This document shows, in pieces, positions 35,441 to 44,080 of a stretch of 64,000 nt of DNA. The stretch comes from Clostridia bacterium (GTDB taxonomy: Bacteria; Bacillota; Clostridia; Christensenellales; Borkfalkiaceae). The notes under the pieces are model-generated. The model had not been told where the DNA came from. It made no database searches and saw only the letters and a program-made list of their open reading frames with translations. Both the position numbers and the translations under genes were made by a program. The first letter of the stretch is position 1, and the number at the start of each line of letters is the position of its first letter. The stretch spans positions 1 to 64,000 of the forward strand of contig JAFVQT010000028.1 of the NCBI GenBank assembly GCA_017504655.1, read 5' to 3'.

Positions 35441-36529
35441 ATGAAAAGAAGTGTAATCGATACCGTTGATTTGACCGTTGAAGAGCTTGACGGGATTATT
35501 CAAACGGCTTGTGACATTATAGACAACCCTAAAAAGTATTCCGAAAAATGCAAGGGCAAAAAGCTTGCAACCCTCTTTTTCGAGCCGTCTACAAGAACAA
35601 GGCTTTCCTTTGAGGCTGCAATGCTTGAACTTGGCGGTAGCGTAATAGGCTTTTCAGAGGCTAGTAGCTCCTCCGCTGCAAAGGGAGAAAGCGTTGCCGA
35701 TACGGCTAAGGTTATAAGTTGTTACGCAGACATAATCGCAATGCGCCACCCCAAAGAGGGCGCGCCTTACGTGGCTGCAAAAAACGCCTCTATTCCTCTT
35801 ATAAACGCAGGGGACGGAAGCCATTGTCATCCCACTCAAACGCTTGCTGACCTTCTGACTATTTATAGAGAAAAAGGCCGTTTAAACGACTTATCGGTTG
35901 GCTTTTGCGGTGATTTAAAGTACGGAAGAACGGTGCATTCACTCATAAACGCGCTTTCAAGATACTCGGGTATTAAAATCGTATTGATTTCTCCCGATGA
36001 GCTCAAACTTCCTAAGTACGTTAGAGAGGGTGTAATCGAAAAGAACGGTATGGAATACGTTGAAACGAGAGATTTAGAGGGCTCGCTAGCTAGCCTTGAT
36101 ATTTTATATATGACTCGAATTCAACGCGAGAGATTTTTTGATGCGGACGAATACGAAAGACTTAAAGATAGCTACGTATTAACGGCTGAAAAAATGCAAC
36201 TTGCAAAAGAAGATACCTGCGTACTCCATCCACTTCCAAGAGTAAATGAAATTAGCGTAAAGGTAGACGACGATAAGAGAGCTTGCTATTTCAAGCAGGT
36301 TTTAAACGGTAAGTATATGCGTATGGCTCTTATTTTAACGCTTTTAGAAGACGCCGAAAACGGAGTTTTACCAACTCACGACGAGAGCCACGTTGTAACA
36401 AACAAAATAAGATGTGTAAATCCAAGGTGTATAACCTCTGTTGAGCAAGAGCTTGACCATAAATTCGAGCCTACCGACAAAGAGGGCGTATACAAGTGTA
36501 TCTACTGCGAAAGCGAACATAAAATTTGA
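35441..36529 (+). CDS. pyrB: Aspartate carbamoyltransferase fused to PyrI-like zinc tail
   Basis: A 362-residue enzyme that condenses aspartate and carbamoyl phosphate. The start at 35441 gives MKRSVID and is coupled to the pyrE stop one base earlier; an upstream in-frame ATG would lie inside pyrE. Catalytic motifs are [24 protein letters not shown] and HPLPRVNEI. The usual PyrB is about 310 residues. Here the last 45 or so contain C-x4-C (CVNPRC) and C-x2-C (CIYC), exactly the cysteine pattern of the zinc domain of the regulatory chain PyrI, but without PyrI's nucleotide-binding allosteric domain. It is the last gene of the operon proper. Confidence 0.93.
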   Translation: MKRSVIDTVDLTVEELDGIIQTACDIIDNPKKYSEKCKGKKLATLFFEPSTRTRLSFEAAMLELGGSVIGFSEASSSSAAKGESVADTAKVISCYADIIAMRHPKEGAPYVAAKNASIPLINAGDGSHCHPTQTLADLLTIYREKGRLNDLSVGFCGDLKYGRTVHSLINALSRYSGIKIVLISPDELKLPKYVREGVIEKNGMEYVETRDLEGSLASLDILYMTRIQRERFFDADEYERLKDSYVLTAEKMQLAKEDTCVLHPLPRVNEISVKVDDDKRACYFKQVLNGKYMRMALILTLLEDAENGVLPTHDESHVVTNKIRCVNPRCITSVEQELDHKFEPTDKEGVYKCIYCESEHKI

Positions 36530-36548
36530 TTTATAAAGGAAAAGATTA

Positions 36549-37553
36549 GTGCCTTTACATATTATTAGACAAGATATCACCAAGATAGAATGTGATGCAA
36601 TCGTCAACGCTGCAAACAACTCTTTGTTAGGTGGAGGTGGTGTCGACGGTGCAATTCATATGGCGGCAGGTAGCGAGCTTTTAGAGGAGTGTAAAACGCT
36701 TGGCGGTTGTAAAACAGGCGAGGCTAAAATCACCAAGGGCTATAAACTGCCGTGTAAATACGTTATACATACCGTAGGCCCTATTTGGGAAGGTGGAGCA
36801 AACGGCGAAAAAGAACTACTAACGTCTTGTTATAAAAATTCGCTTGATTTAGCTAAACAAAACGGTTGCGAAACCGTTGCTTTTCCGCTTATTTCTTCGG
36901 GGGCTTACGGCTATCCAAGGGATAGGGCTTTAAGGGTTGCAGTCAATGCCATAAAAGAATTTTTATTCGATAATGAAATGACTGTTTATCTAGTCGTTTT
37001 TGATAAAGCCTCTTACCAAATAAGCAGTATAATTTTTAATAAAGTTCAACGCTACATAGACGATAATTACGTGGATAGACGCGTAAGTATGCAAAAAACG
37101 AGGGGATGGCCTGACGTTTGCATGAGTATGTCTATCCATCCTAAATATTTAGAATTAGATGAGAGATGTGAAAAAAGCATTGAGCTTACTCTTGAGTCTA
37201 TGATAGAACGTATGGACGACAATTTTGCCGTTACCTTGTTAAAGCTTATCGACGTTAAAAATATGACTGACGTAGAGTGCTACAAAAAAGCAAACGTAAG
37301 CAAGCAAACTTGGTGGAAGATAATGAACGAAAAAGACTATAAGCCTAGCAAAAACACGGTTATAGCCTTTGCTATTGCGTTAGGACTTACGTTTGCAGAA
37401 ACTCAAAGTTTGTTGGCAACCGTAGGTTTTACTCTTTCGCACAGTAACAAGTTCGATATAATAATCGAATACTTTTTGAAAAATAGAGTTTACGATATTT
37501 TCATAATCAACGAAACCTTGTTTAAATTCGACCAAGTATGCCTTGGCGTGTAA
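36549..37553 (+). CDS. Macro-domain protein with helical C-terminal domain
   Basis: A 334-residue protein that starts at GTG (family members begin [12 protein letters not shown]). The macro domain (about 1-150) has [23 protein letters not shown] and [17 protein letters not shown], so it should bind or hydrolyse ADP-ribose or its derivatives. The C-terminal domain (about 180-334) has a helix-turn-helix-like pattern ([39 protein letters not shown]) found on other such proteins. It lies 19 bp after pyrB on the same strand with AAAGGAAAAG as ribosome site, but a terminator follows it. A role in ADP-ribosylation signalling or stress is likely but unproven. Confidence 0.85.
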   Translation: MPLHIIRQDITKIECDAIVNAANNSLLGGGGVDGAIHMAAGSELLEECKTLGGCKTGEAKITKGYKLPCKYVIHTVGPIWEGGANGEKELLTSCYKNSLDLAKQNGCETVAFPLISSGAYGYPRDRALRVAVNAIKEFLFDNEMTVYLVVFDKASYQISSIIFNKVQRYIDDNYVDRRVSMQKTRGWPDVCMSMSIHPKYLELDERCEKSIELTLESMIERMDDNFAVTLLKLIDVKNMTDVECYKKANVSKQTWWKIMNEKDYKPSKNTVIAFAIALGLTFAETQSLLATVGFTLSHSNKFDIIIEYFLKNRVYDIFIINETLFKFDQVCLGV

Positions 37554-37594
37554 GTAAACCGTTGATTGACCAAAACAAAAAAATAATCCTTTAT

Positions 37595-37635
37595 AATATG
37601 GTTGTAAGCTGGTGCTTGCGACCATATTTTTTTTA
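37595..37635 (+). terminator. Rho-independent terminator after the macro-domain gene
   Basis: AATATGGTTGTAAGC (37595-37609) pairs with GCTTGCGACCATATT (37614-37628) over 15 positions with two G-U wobbles, followed by eight T residues. It ends the pyr/macro transcript just 13 bp before the VWA ATG region. Confidence 0.85.
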
Positions 37636-37647
37636 AGGAGTAACGTT

Positions 37648-38352
37648 ATGGAAAAGAAAAATGTAAAAGACAATTGTTTTTGTGGTGGTATCAAGGAGGA
37701 AGAGAACAAGTCGCCAAAGACTACAGAACTCGTATTTATTTTGGATAGAAGTGGTTCTATGGCAGGTATGGAAAAAGATACGATAGGTGGGTTCAATTCT
37801 ATGATAGAAAAACAAAAAGCGCAAGACGGGGACGTTTACGTTTCAACTGTAACGTTTTCAAATTGTTCAACCGTTTTACACGATAGAGAGAAACTTCAAA
37901 GTGTTTTACCACTTACCGAAAATGATTATTGCGTGGGTGGAGGAACAGCCCTTTTAGATGCTGTAGGCGACGCTATAAAACATATACGTAATATACATAA
38001 GTATATTAGAAGAGAAGACGTGCCACAAAAAACACTTTTCGTTATCACCACCGACGGAATGGAAAATGCTAGTAGAAAATACACTTTTAGCCAAATAAAA
38101 GAAATGATACGTCGCCAAGAAGAAGAGTTCGGTTGGGAGTTTTTGTTCGTTGCTGCAAATATCGACGTCGCTCAAACGGCAGAGAGTATGGGCATAAGAA
38201 GAGAGTGCGCTACAAGTTATCGAGTAAAAGAAGATACTACTCTTTTTTACGAAGAAATGAGTGAAACTATTTCTGCATGTAGAGCAGCGGGGACGATAAG
38301 AAGAGATTGGGCAGATAAATTAAAAGAAAACTCTAAAAAAGAAGAAAAGTAA
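37648..38352 (+). CDS. TerY-like VWA-domain protein
   Basis: A 234-residue cytoplasmic VWA protein, starting at the ATG at 37648 after AAGGAG; an in-frame earlier start lies in the terminator hairpin. The MIDAS metal site is complete: FILDRSGSMAG (DxSxS), GGTALLDAV and ITTDGMENAS. The nearest familiar relative is TerY of tellurite-resistance-type gene sets, but no other ter gene is present here. It lies beside a macro-domain protein, an association known in stress-response loci. The promoter is unclear: TATAAT at 37592-37597 overlaps the hairpin and its -35 spacing is too long. Confidence 0.82.
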   Translation: MEKKNVKDNCFCGGIKEEENKSPKTTELVFILDRSGSMAGMEKDTIGGFNSMIEKQKAQDGDVYVSTVTFSNCSTVLHDREKLQSVLPLTENDYCVGGGTALLDAVGDAIKHIRNIHKYIRREDVPQKTLFVITTDGMENASRKYTFSQIKEMIRRQEEEFGWEFLFVAANIDVAQTAESMGIRRECATSYRVKEDTTLFYEEMSETISACRAAGTIRRDWADKLKENSKKEEK

Positions 38353-38375
38353 TTAAAAAACAAAAAGGCGATACA

Positions 38376-38708
38376 ATGAGAAAAGAAACCAAGTTAAAAA
38401 TACAAAAAATAATTATCGAAATCGCAGGGGTGTGCGCTTTGCTTGGGCTGATATGGAGCCCTGGACGACTTATTTTTCACGATATTCCTGCCATAATAAG
38501 AGGGTATGAAAACGTTGCGGTTGAATGGGGTGAAGAAGACGATTATATGGGTATAAATAAAACCGTGGTTACCAAAACGGTAAAAAAGAAGATTACGTTT
38601 GGCGAAGCAATGTCTGAAATTGTCGGGAATTTAATAGTTACGTTTGTTTCCGTAGGCTTTTTTCTTTCAACGCCTTCGTATAAAATTGAAGACGATATTG
38701 AAGATTAG
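38376..38708 (+). CDS. Small membrane protein of unknown function
   Basis: A 110-residue protein with two hydrophobic segments, about 11-33 and 80-100, separated by a charged loop, and an acidic C-terminus (EDDIED). No family recognised. It begins 23 bp after the VWA protein with a weak AAGGCG site and probably shares its transcript. A membrane partner for the VWA protein is possible but is only inference. Confidence 0.65.
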   Translation: MRKETKLKIQKIIIEIAGVCALLGLIWSPGRLIFHDIPAIIRGYENVAVEWGEEDDYMGINKTVVTKTVKKKITFGEAMSEIVGNLIVTFVSVGFFLSTPSYKIEDDIED

Positions 38709-38809
38709 ATAAATAGGCTTAAGATATCCCCAGATTTTATAGTTTTTTTACGGTAAAAATATTACGCTTATTATTTTATAATAAAAATGAAAAATATGTC
38801 GTTTCACGC

Positions 38810-38839
38810 TTGACAACGTTTTAAAAAATATGCTATTAT
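38810..38839 (+). promoter_or_regulatory. Promoter of the purine regulon
   Basis: TTGACA (38810-38815), 18-bp spacer, TATTAT (38834-38839). Transcription from here runs directly into the ZTP riboswitch. Confidence 0.75.
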
Positions 38840-38853
38840 TATATCAACTTAAT

Positions 38854-38940
38854 GGTTTTCTGCGACTGACGGATTACGTGATTAACACGGTGAAACGGAA
38901 AACCAAAAGGAGAAATCCTAATAGCCGACCGTCTGGGCGC
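38854..38940 (+). promoter_or_regulatory. ZTP (pfl) riboswitch
   Basis: The region shows both conserved blocks of the pfl/ZTP aptamer. The first is GCGACTGACGGA (from 38862) inside a stem closed by GGTTTTC (38854-38860) and GAAAACC (38898-38904). The second is GCCGACCGTCTGGGC (38924-38938), matching the family's CCG..CCUGGGC end. It senses the purine intermediate ZMP/ZTP, which builds up when 10-formyl-tetrahydrofolate is short, and turns on purine and folate genes. The 3' block overlaps the left arm of the terminator, so ligand binding would prevent termination. The genes downstream (purE onward, glyA, fhs) are exactly the expected regulon. Confidence 0.85.
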
Positions 38941-38971
38941 ACTTATTCTATAGAATTAGTGCGCCCTTTTT
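38935..38971 (+). terminator. Expression-platform terminator of the ZTP riboswitch
   Basis: GGGCGCACT...AGTGCGCCC (38935-38943 with 38958-38966) plus inner TTC/GAA, followed by TTTTT. The left arm shares bases with the aptamer's conserved GGGC. Confidence 0.88.
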
Positions 38972-38976
38972 AAATT

Positions 38977-39590
38977 CTTATATACTTCGGTATGCGTCGT
39001 TTCTGCAAGATAATTTCCGACTGGGATGACCACAAAGGTCTATCCCATCCGTAAATTCCTTGCGAGCCTAGCCTACCTCGCATCTAAGAATTTAAAACTT
39101 TAAAGACTTATCTACTTCGCTATCCTGCGTTAACTGTTTCGCTTTCAAAACCTTGGTGACCAGCAAGGTCAACCAAGTCTTCTCAAGCTCACGAGCCTTG
39201 GATAGCTCGCATCTAAGAATTTAAAACTTGCTCAATAAGAGTACGGCTAAGCAAGGGTGGAGCGTCACGCTCCTGACCAACAAGGTCTACCAAGTCTTTT
39301 CAAGCTCACGAGCCTTGGTGTGCTCGCATCTAATTCTTTAATTTAAAGGCTTATATACTTCGCACACCTGCGTTTACTGTTTCAAAAACCCGACCACAAT
39401 GACCACAGAGGTCTATTGTGTCCGTCTTTTTTCACGAGCCTTGGTGTGCTCGTATCTAATCCTTTAAATCTCACTTTGTAAGAGTTAGGCTAAATACACG
39501 GATGCAACGTCACGTTGCTGACCAACAAGGTCTACCAAGTCTTTTCAAGCTCACGAGCCTTGGCTAGCTCGCATCTAAGAATTTAAAACG
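38977..39590. repeat. Cluster of three-hairpin repeat elements between riboswitch and purE
   Basis: Five units of about 115-120 nt, three full (from 38977, 39108, 39349) and two with replaced 5' halves (39228-39348, 39471-39590). Each full unit has a small 5' hairpin, a central hairpin with an invariant GACC-(5 nt)-GGTC apex, and a 3' hairpin CGAGC-loop-GCTCG followed by ATCTAA. The 5' and 3' loops are complementary: TATCC/GGATA in unit 2, CACACC/GGTGTG in unit 4. The central stem flanks also co-vary: GGGAT/ATCCC, CTTGGT/ACCAAG, CACAAT/ATTGTG, always with one unpaired base after GGTC. No coding frame or known family was recognised. Confidence 0.7.
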
Positions 39591-39667
39591 CACTTTAAAT
39601 TGCAGGTATACTAATTATTGCAAATAAATTAAACTTAAAAAAATTTCAACTAGGAGATTTTATCATT

Positions 39668-40162
39668 ATGAAAAAAGTAGGAATCGTAATGGGTAGCGAT
39701 AGCGACCTTCCAATCGTAGAAAAAGCAATGAGCACTCTTTCTTCGCTTGGTATTCCGTTTGAGGTGCACGTATATTCAGCTCACAGAACACCGGCCGAGG
39801 CAGGTGATTTTGCAGCAAACGCTAGAGCTAACGGATTTGGCGCAATTATTGCGGCTGCCGGTATGGCTGCACACCTTGCAGGTGCACTCGCTGCGAGAAC
39901 TACTTTACCTGTTATAGGTATTCCTTGTAAATCTTCTAATTTAGACGGCGTTGACGCTCTTTTGTCAACCGTTCAAATGCCTACGGGTATCCCCGTAGCG
40001 ACGGTTGCTATAAACGGGGCTGCTAACGCCGCTTTAATTTGCGCTCAAATCTTTGCTGTAGAAGACGGGGAGCTTGCTAAAAAGCTCGATGCAAAGAGAA
40101 TTGCAGATGCTCAAAAGGTGCTTGCAAAAGATGCTGAAATTTCAGCAAAATATAACGCTTAA
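39668..40162 (+). CDS. purE: N5-carboxyaminoimidazole ribonucleotide mutase
   Basis: A 164-residue class I PurE that moves a carboxyl group to give CAIR in purine synthesis. GSDSDLPIVEKA and SAHRTP are the substrate-binding motifs, and AAAGMAAHLAGALAARTTLPVIGIP completes the core. No purK is in the window, so the carboxylation partner is elsewhere or the reaction uses free CO2. It is the first gene after the riboswitch, about 700 bp downstream because of the inserted repeats. AGGAGA precedes the ATG. Confidence 0.93.
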   Translation: MKKVGIVMGSDSDLPIVEKAMSTLSSLGIPFEVHVYSAHRTPAEAGDFAANARANGFGAIIAAAGMAAHLAGALAARTTLPVIGIPCKSSNLDGVDALLSTVQMPTGIPVATVAINGAANAALICAQIFAVEDGELAKKLDAKRIADAQKVLAKDAEISAKYNA

Positions 40163-40228
40163 CGATAAAAACTCGTTTAGCGTACAAAATCAAAAATAAA
40201 AATTTTACAATATAAAGGAGAAACAAAA

Positions 40229-40921
40229 ATGACAAAGACTCTTGTTTACACCGGTAAAACCAAAGACGTATTCGCACTCGATAACGGAAATTACCTTCTT
40301 AAATTTAAAGACGATTGCACGGGTAAAGACGGCGTATTTGATCCGGGTGAAAATTCGGTAGGTCTTACCATTGACGGAGTAGGCGACGTAAATCTCCGTA
40401 TGTCAATCTATTTCTTTGAAAAGGTTAATGCGGCAGGCATTAAAACTCACTACGTAAGCGCTAACCTTGAAGATACTACTATGGAGGTTCTTCCTGCAAA
40501 GGCATTCGGTAAAGGTCTTGAAGTAATTTGCCGTCATAAGGCAGTTGGTAGCTTTTACAGAAGATACAGTGATTATATCGAAGAGGGCGCAGACCTTCCC
40601 GAATACGTAGAAACTACTTTCAAAAACGACGCTAAGGGCGACCCACTCGTAACTAAAGACGGCTTGGTAGACCTCGGTGTTATGACAGCAGAGCAATACG
40701 ACGATATCAAGTCTATGACTCAAAAAATCACTCGTATCGTAGCAGACGACCTTAAAGAAAAAGGACTTATTCTTTACGATATTAAGTTTGAGTTCGGTTA
40801 TGATAAAGACGGCAAGGTAATGCTTATTGACGAAATCGCATCAGGCAATATGAGAGTCTATAAAGACGGTCAGTATATCGACCCGATGACTCTTTCTAAA
40901 TTATTCTTCGAAAAGCTTTGA
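40229..40921 (+). CDS. purC: SAICAR synthase
   Basis: A 230-residue ATP-dependent enzyme that joins aspartate to CAIR. The N-terminal [12 protein letters not shown], the central [15 protein letters not shown] and [13 protein letters not shown] near the end follow the family order. Length is normal (about 235). The ATG has a good AAAGGAGA site, 66 bp after purE. The neighbouring genes are successive steps of the same pathway. Confidence 0.93.
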   Translation: MTKTLVYTGKTKDVFALDNGNYLLKFKDDCTGKDGVFDPGENSVGLTIDGVGDVNLRMSIYFFEKVNAAGIKTHYVSANLEDTTMEVLPAKAFGKGLEVICRHKAVGSFYRRYSDYIEEGADLPEYVETTFKNDAKGDPLVTKDGLVDLGVMTAEQYDDIKSMTQKITRIVADDLKEKGLILYDIKFEFGYDKDGKVMLIDEIASGNMRVYKDGQYIDPMTLSKLFFEKL

Positions 40922-40967
40922 TTTTATATAGAGGCATACTTAATTACGTAGACTGTTAGGAGGAACA

Positions 40968-42392
40968 ATGGGCGGTTTTTTTGGAATAACCTCTAAAAAA
41001 GAATGTCTTGTAGACGTGTTTTTCGGCGTAGACTACCATTCGCATCTCGGCACGAGAAGGGGTGGCTTGGCTGCGTACGACGAAAAAATAGGTCTGCAAA
41101 GAAAAATACATAATATAGAAAATTCACCCTTTCGTACTAAGTTTGAAGACGACCTAAACGAGATGAGAGGCTCTGCCGGTATCGGCTGTATAAGTGATAC
41201 CGATCCTCAGCCTATGCTTATCCGTTCAAGAAGCGGTGCATACGCTATTTCGACAATAGGCATTATAAACAATGCAAGCGAGCTGATAGAAGAGATTTTA
41301 TCAGACGGCGGACACTTTGACGCAATGACGGCAGGTAGAGTAAACTCAACCGAGCTTGTCGCCGCGCTTATAAACCGTAAAAGCACCTTTGCCGAGGGTA
41401 TTAAATACGCTCAGGATAAGGTTAAAGGCACGCTTTCTATTTTAATGCTTAAAGAAAACGGGCACCTCGTTGCCGCTAGAGATAAGTTGGGTAGAATACC
41501 CATTATAATCGGTAAAGGGGAGGACGGATATAGCGTTACGTTCGAGTCGTTTGCAAATACAAAGTTAGGCTTTACCAACGTGCGTGAGTTAGGACCTGCC
41601 GAAATAGTTGAAATTTCGCCCGACGACGGAATAGTTCAGCTTGCTCCACCTCAAAAGGAAATGAGGGTTTGCGCATTTTTGTGGTCTTATTACGGATTCC
41701 CAACCTCTACCTACGAGGGAATCAACGTTGAGATAATGAGATATAAAAACGGTGAAATTTTAGCGCAATACGACAAAGAAAAGGGTAGGGCGCAAGATTT
41801 AGACTACGTTGGTGGCGTTCCCGATTCGGGCACACCTCACGCGATAGGTTATGCAAATGCAAGCAAAGTTCCTTTCGCAAGACCTTACATTAAATACACT
41901 CCTACGTGGGCGCGTAGTTTTACTCCTGCAAATCAGCTTCAGCGCAGTAAAATTGCAAAGATGAAACAAATCCCCGTACACGACCTTATTGCGGATAAAA
42001 ATTTACTTTTCGTTGACGACTCTATAGTAAGAGGCACTCAGCTTAAAGAAACTGTAGATTTCCTTTATTCGCACGGAGCAAAGTCAGTCCATATGAGGTC
42101 TGCTTGCCCACCTATTATGTACGGTTGTAAATACCTTAATTTCACAAGAGCCACGAGCGATTTGGAGCTTATAACAAGGCGCACTATTTTAGAGCTTGAG
42201 GGTGAAGAAGGTTTTAATCATTTAGAAGAATACAGTAACGCCGAAACCGAGCGCGGTAGAAAGATGAGAGATGCTATTTGCAAAAAATTCAACTTTGCAT
42301 CACTCGAATTTCAGTCTTTAGAAGGACTTATAAAATCAATCGGCTTAGAGCCGTGTAAGCTTTGCACGTATTGCTGGAACGGCAAAGAGTAA
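40968..42392 (+). CDS. purF: Amidophosphoribosyltransferase homologue lacking the N-terminal Cys
   Basis: A 474-residue protein with PurF architecture: N-terminal class II glutamine-amidotransferase-like domain (about 1-235) and a C-terminal phosphoribosyltransferase domain with PRPP loop [15 protein letters not shown]. In active PurF, Met is removed to expose a catalytic Cys (CGIFG). Here the start reads MGGFFGI, with Gly in place of Cys, and the next Cys is at residue 14 in a different context. So glutamine hydrolysis by this chain is doubtful, although the rest of the domain (TRRGG, GIINN) is kept. It follows AGGAGG, 46 bp after purC. The ammonia source is an open question. Confidence 0.88.
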   Translation: MGGFFGITSKKECLVDVFFGVDYHSHLGTRRGGLAAYDEKIGLQRKIHNIENSPFRTKFEDDLNEMRGSAGIGCISDTDPQPMLIRSRSGAYAISTIGIINNASELIEEILSDGGHFDAMTAGRVNSTELVAALINRKSTFAEGIKYAQDKVKGTLSILMLKENGHLVAARDKLGRIPIIIGKGEDGYSVTFESFANTKLGFTNVRELGPAEIVEISPDDGIVQLAPPQKEMRVCAFLWSYYGFPTSTYEGINVEIMRYKNGEILAQYDKEKGRAQDLDYVGGVPDSGTPHAIGYANASKVPFARPYIKYTPTWARSFTPANQLQRSKIAKMKQIPVHDLIADKNLLFVDDSIVRGTQLKETVDFLYSHGAKSVHMRSACPPIMYGCKYLNFTRATSDLELITRRTILELEGEEGFNHLEEYSNAETERGRKMRDAICKKFNFASLEFQSLEGLIKSIGLEPCKLCTYCWNGKE

Positions 42393-42409
42393 ATCAAGGA
42401 GAAAATATT

Positions 42410-43456
42410 ATGCATAAAAATTCTAAATCTGACAGTTATGCAGCAGCGGGCGTTGATATTACAGCCGGCTACAAGGCAGTTGAACTTATGAAAAAACACG
42501 TTGCCAGAACTATCGTTGACGGTGCGGATGCCGATATCGGTGGCTTTGGCGGTCTTTTCCCTCTTGATATTACGGGTATGAAAAATCCGGTACTCGTTTC
42601 GGGAACGGACGGTGTTGGCACTAAGCTTAAAATCGCTTTTCTTATGGATAAGCACGATACCGTCGGTATCGACTGTGTAGCGATGTGCGTAAACGACGTT
42701 ATTTGCTGTGGAGCAAAGCCCCTTTTCTTCCTTGACTATATCGCTTGCGGAAAGAACGTTCCCGAAAAAATTGCAGATATAGTAGCAGGCGTTGCAGAGG
42801 GCTGCGTTCAGTCGGGTAGCAGGCTTATCGGTGGCGAAACAGCCGAAATGCCCGGTTTTTATCCTATCGACGAATACGATTTGGCAGGCTTTTCAGTTGG
42901 CGTAGTTGACCGCGACAAGGTTATAGATAAAAACTCTATGAAAGAGGGCGACGTTATGATAGCTCTTCCTTCCTCGGGCGTACACTCTAACGGATTCTCG
43001 CTTGTAAGAAAGGTTTTCGACGTTGAAAATTGCGACCTTAAAACTCCTGTAGAGGAGCTTGGCGGTAAGTCCTTGGGTGAAACCTTACTTACCCCAACCA
43101 AAATCTACGTAAAGCCTATGCTTGCACTTTTCGAGCAGGTTAAGGTAAAAGGCGTTTCGCATATTACGGGTGGCGGATTCTATGAAAATATGCCACGCTC
43201 AATCCCTGCAGGGCTTGGCGTAAAGATCAAAAAAGAGGACGTCAGAATTCTTCCTATCTTCAAGCTTTTGCAAAAGGTCGGCAATATCGACGAAAGAGAT
43301 ATGTTCAACACCTTTAATATGGGCGTTGGTATGTGTGCTGTCGTTGCTAAAGAGGATGCTGACAAGGCTATCGAAATATTAAAGGCGCACGGCGAAGACG
43401 CTTACGTTATAGGTGAAATCGTTGCAAGCCAAGACGAAGGCGTTATCTTATGTTAA
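42410..43456 (+). CDS. purM: AIR synthase (phosphoribosylformylglycinamidine cyclo-ligase)
   Basis: A 348-residue enzyme that closes the imidazole ring using ATP. The start at 42410 (MHKNSK) follows AAGGAG; an earlier in-frame ATG lies inside purF. Signature segments are [38 protein letters not shown] and [13 protein letters not shown]. Length is typical. It overlaps the purN start by 7 bp, suggesting coupled translation. Confidence 0.94.
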   Translation: MHKNSKSDSYAAAGVDITAGYKAVELMKKHVARTIVDGADADIGGFGGLFPLDITGMKNPVLVSGTDGVGTKLKIAFLMDKHDTVGIDCVAMCVNDVICCGAKPLFFLDYIACGKNVPEKIADIVAGVAEGCVQSGSRLIGGETAEMPGFYPIDEYDLAGFSVGVVDRDKVIDKNSMKEGDVMIALPSSGVHSNGFSLVRKVFDVENCDLKTPVEELGGKSLGETLLTPTKIYVKPMLALFEQVKVKGVSHITGGGFYENMPRSIPAGLGVKIKKEDVRILPIFKLLQKVGNIDERDMFNTFNMGVGMCAVVAKEDADKAIEILKAHGEDAYVIGEIVASQDEGVILC

Positions 43457-44079
43457 AAATAGCAGTGCTCGTTTCGGGTGGCGGAACAAATCTTCAAGCG
43501 CTTATCGATGCTGAAAAAAAAGGAGAGATAGGAAACGGTAAGATTTCTTTGGTGCTTGCATCTAAGCCCGACGTTTACGCTTTGCAAAGAGCAGAGCAAA
43601 ACTCAATTCCGTCTATAGTCGTAGCGCGAAAGGACTATGCAAGTATTGCAGATTACTCAAAAGCCCTTGTAGACGCTTTGGTGTCAAATAATATTGACTT
43701 AGTAGTTTTGGCAGGCTTTTTAACCATTATCGACGAGCAAGTGTATAATAAATTTCCAAACAAAATAATAAATGTGCATCCTGCGCTTATTCCGTCCTTT
43801 TGTGGAAAAGGCTATTATGGGCTTAAAGTCCACGAAGCAGCACTTGAAAAGGGTGTTAAAATATCGGGCGCAACGGTGCATTTCGTAACTCCCGAATGCG
43901 ATGCGGGTCCCATCATTTTACAAAAGGCGGTAGAGGTAAAGGACGGCGATACGCCGGAGATTTTACAAAAGCGCATCATGGAGGAGGCTGAGTGGAAAAT
44001 TCTTCCCCAAGCGGTAAGGCTTTTCTGCGAAGATAAAATAACTGTAAAAAACGATAAAGTATACTTAAAAGGAGAATAA
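43450..44079 (+). CDS. purN: Phosphoribosylglycinamide formyltransferase
   Basis: A 209-residue enzyme that transfers a formyl group from 10-formyl-tetrahydrofolate to [16 protein letters not shown] binds the phosphate and [18 protein letters not shown] carries the catalytic Asn-His pair. [17 protein letters not shown] holds the catalytic Asp. It overlaps purM by 7 bp. The next gene's ribosome site AAGGAG sits in its last codons. Confidence 0.94.
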   Translation: MLKIAVLVSGGGTNLQALIDAEKKGEIGNGKISLVLASKPDVYALQRAEQNSIPSIVVARKDYASIADYSKALVDALVSNNIDLVVLAGFLTIIDEQVYNKFPNKIINVHPALIPSFCGKGYYGLKVHEAALEKGVKISGATVHFVTPECDAGPIILQKAVEVKDGDTPEILQKRIMEEAEWKILPQAVRLFCEDKITVKNDKVYLKGE

Positions 44080-44080
44080 A

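Noticed and set aside
37566-37597. Promoter for the VWA gene (TTGACC and TATAAT)
   Set aside because: The spacing is 20 bp, too long for sigma-A, and the -10 overlaps the left arm of the terminator hairpin.
38977-39590. CRISPR array
   Set aside because: The repeats are about 120 nt, imperfect and structured in several hairpins; there are no regular spacers and no cas genes.
38977-39590. Integron attC sites
   Set aside because: Loop and stem patterns lack the RYYYAAC/GTTRRRY core sites, and no integrase or gene cassettes are nearby.
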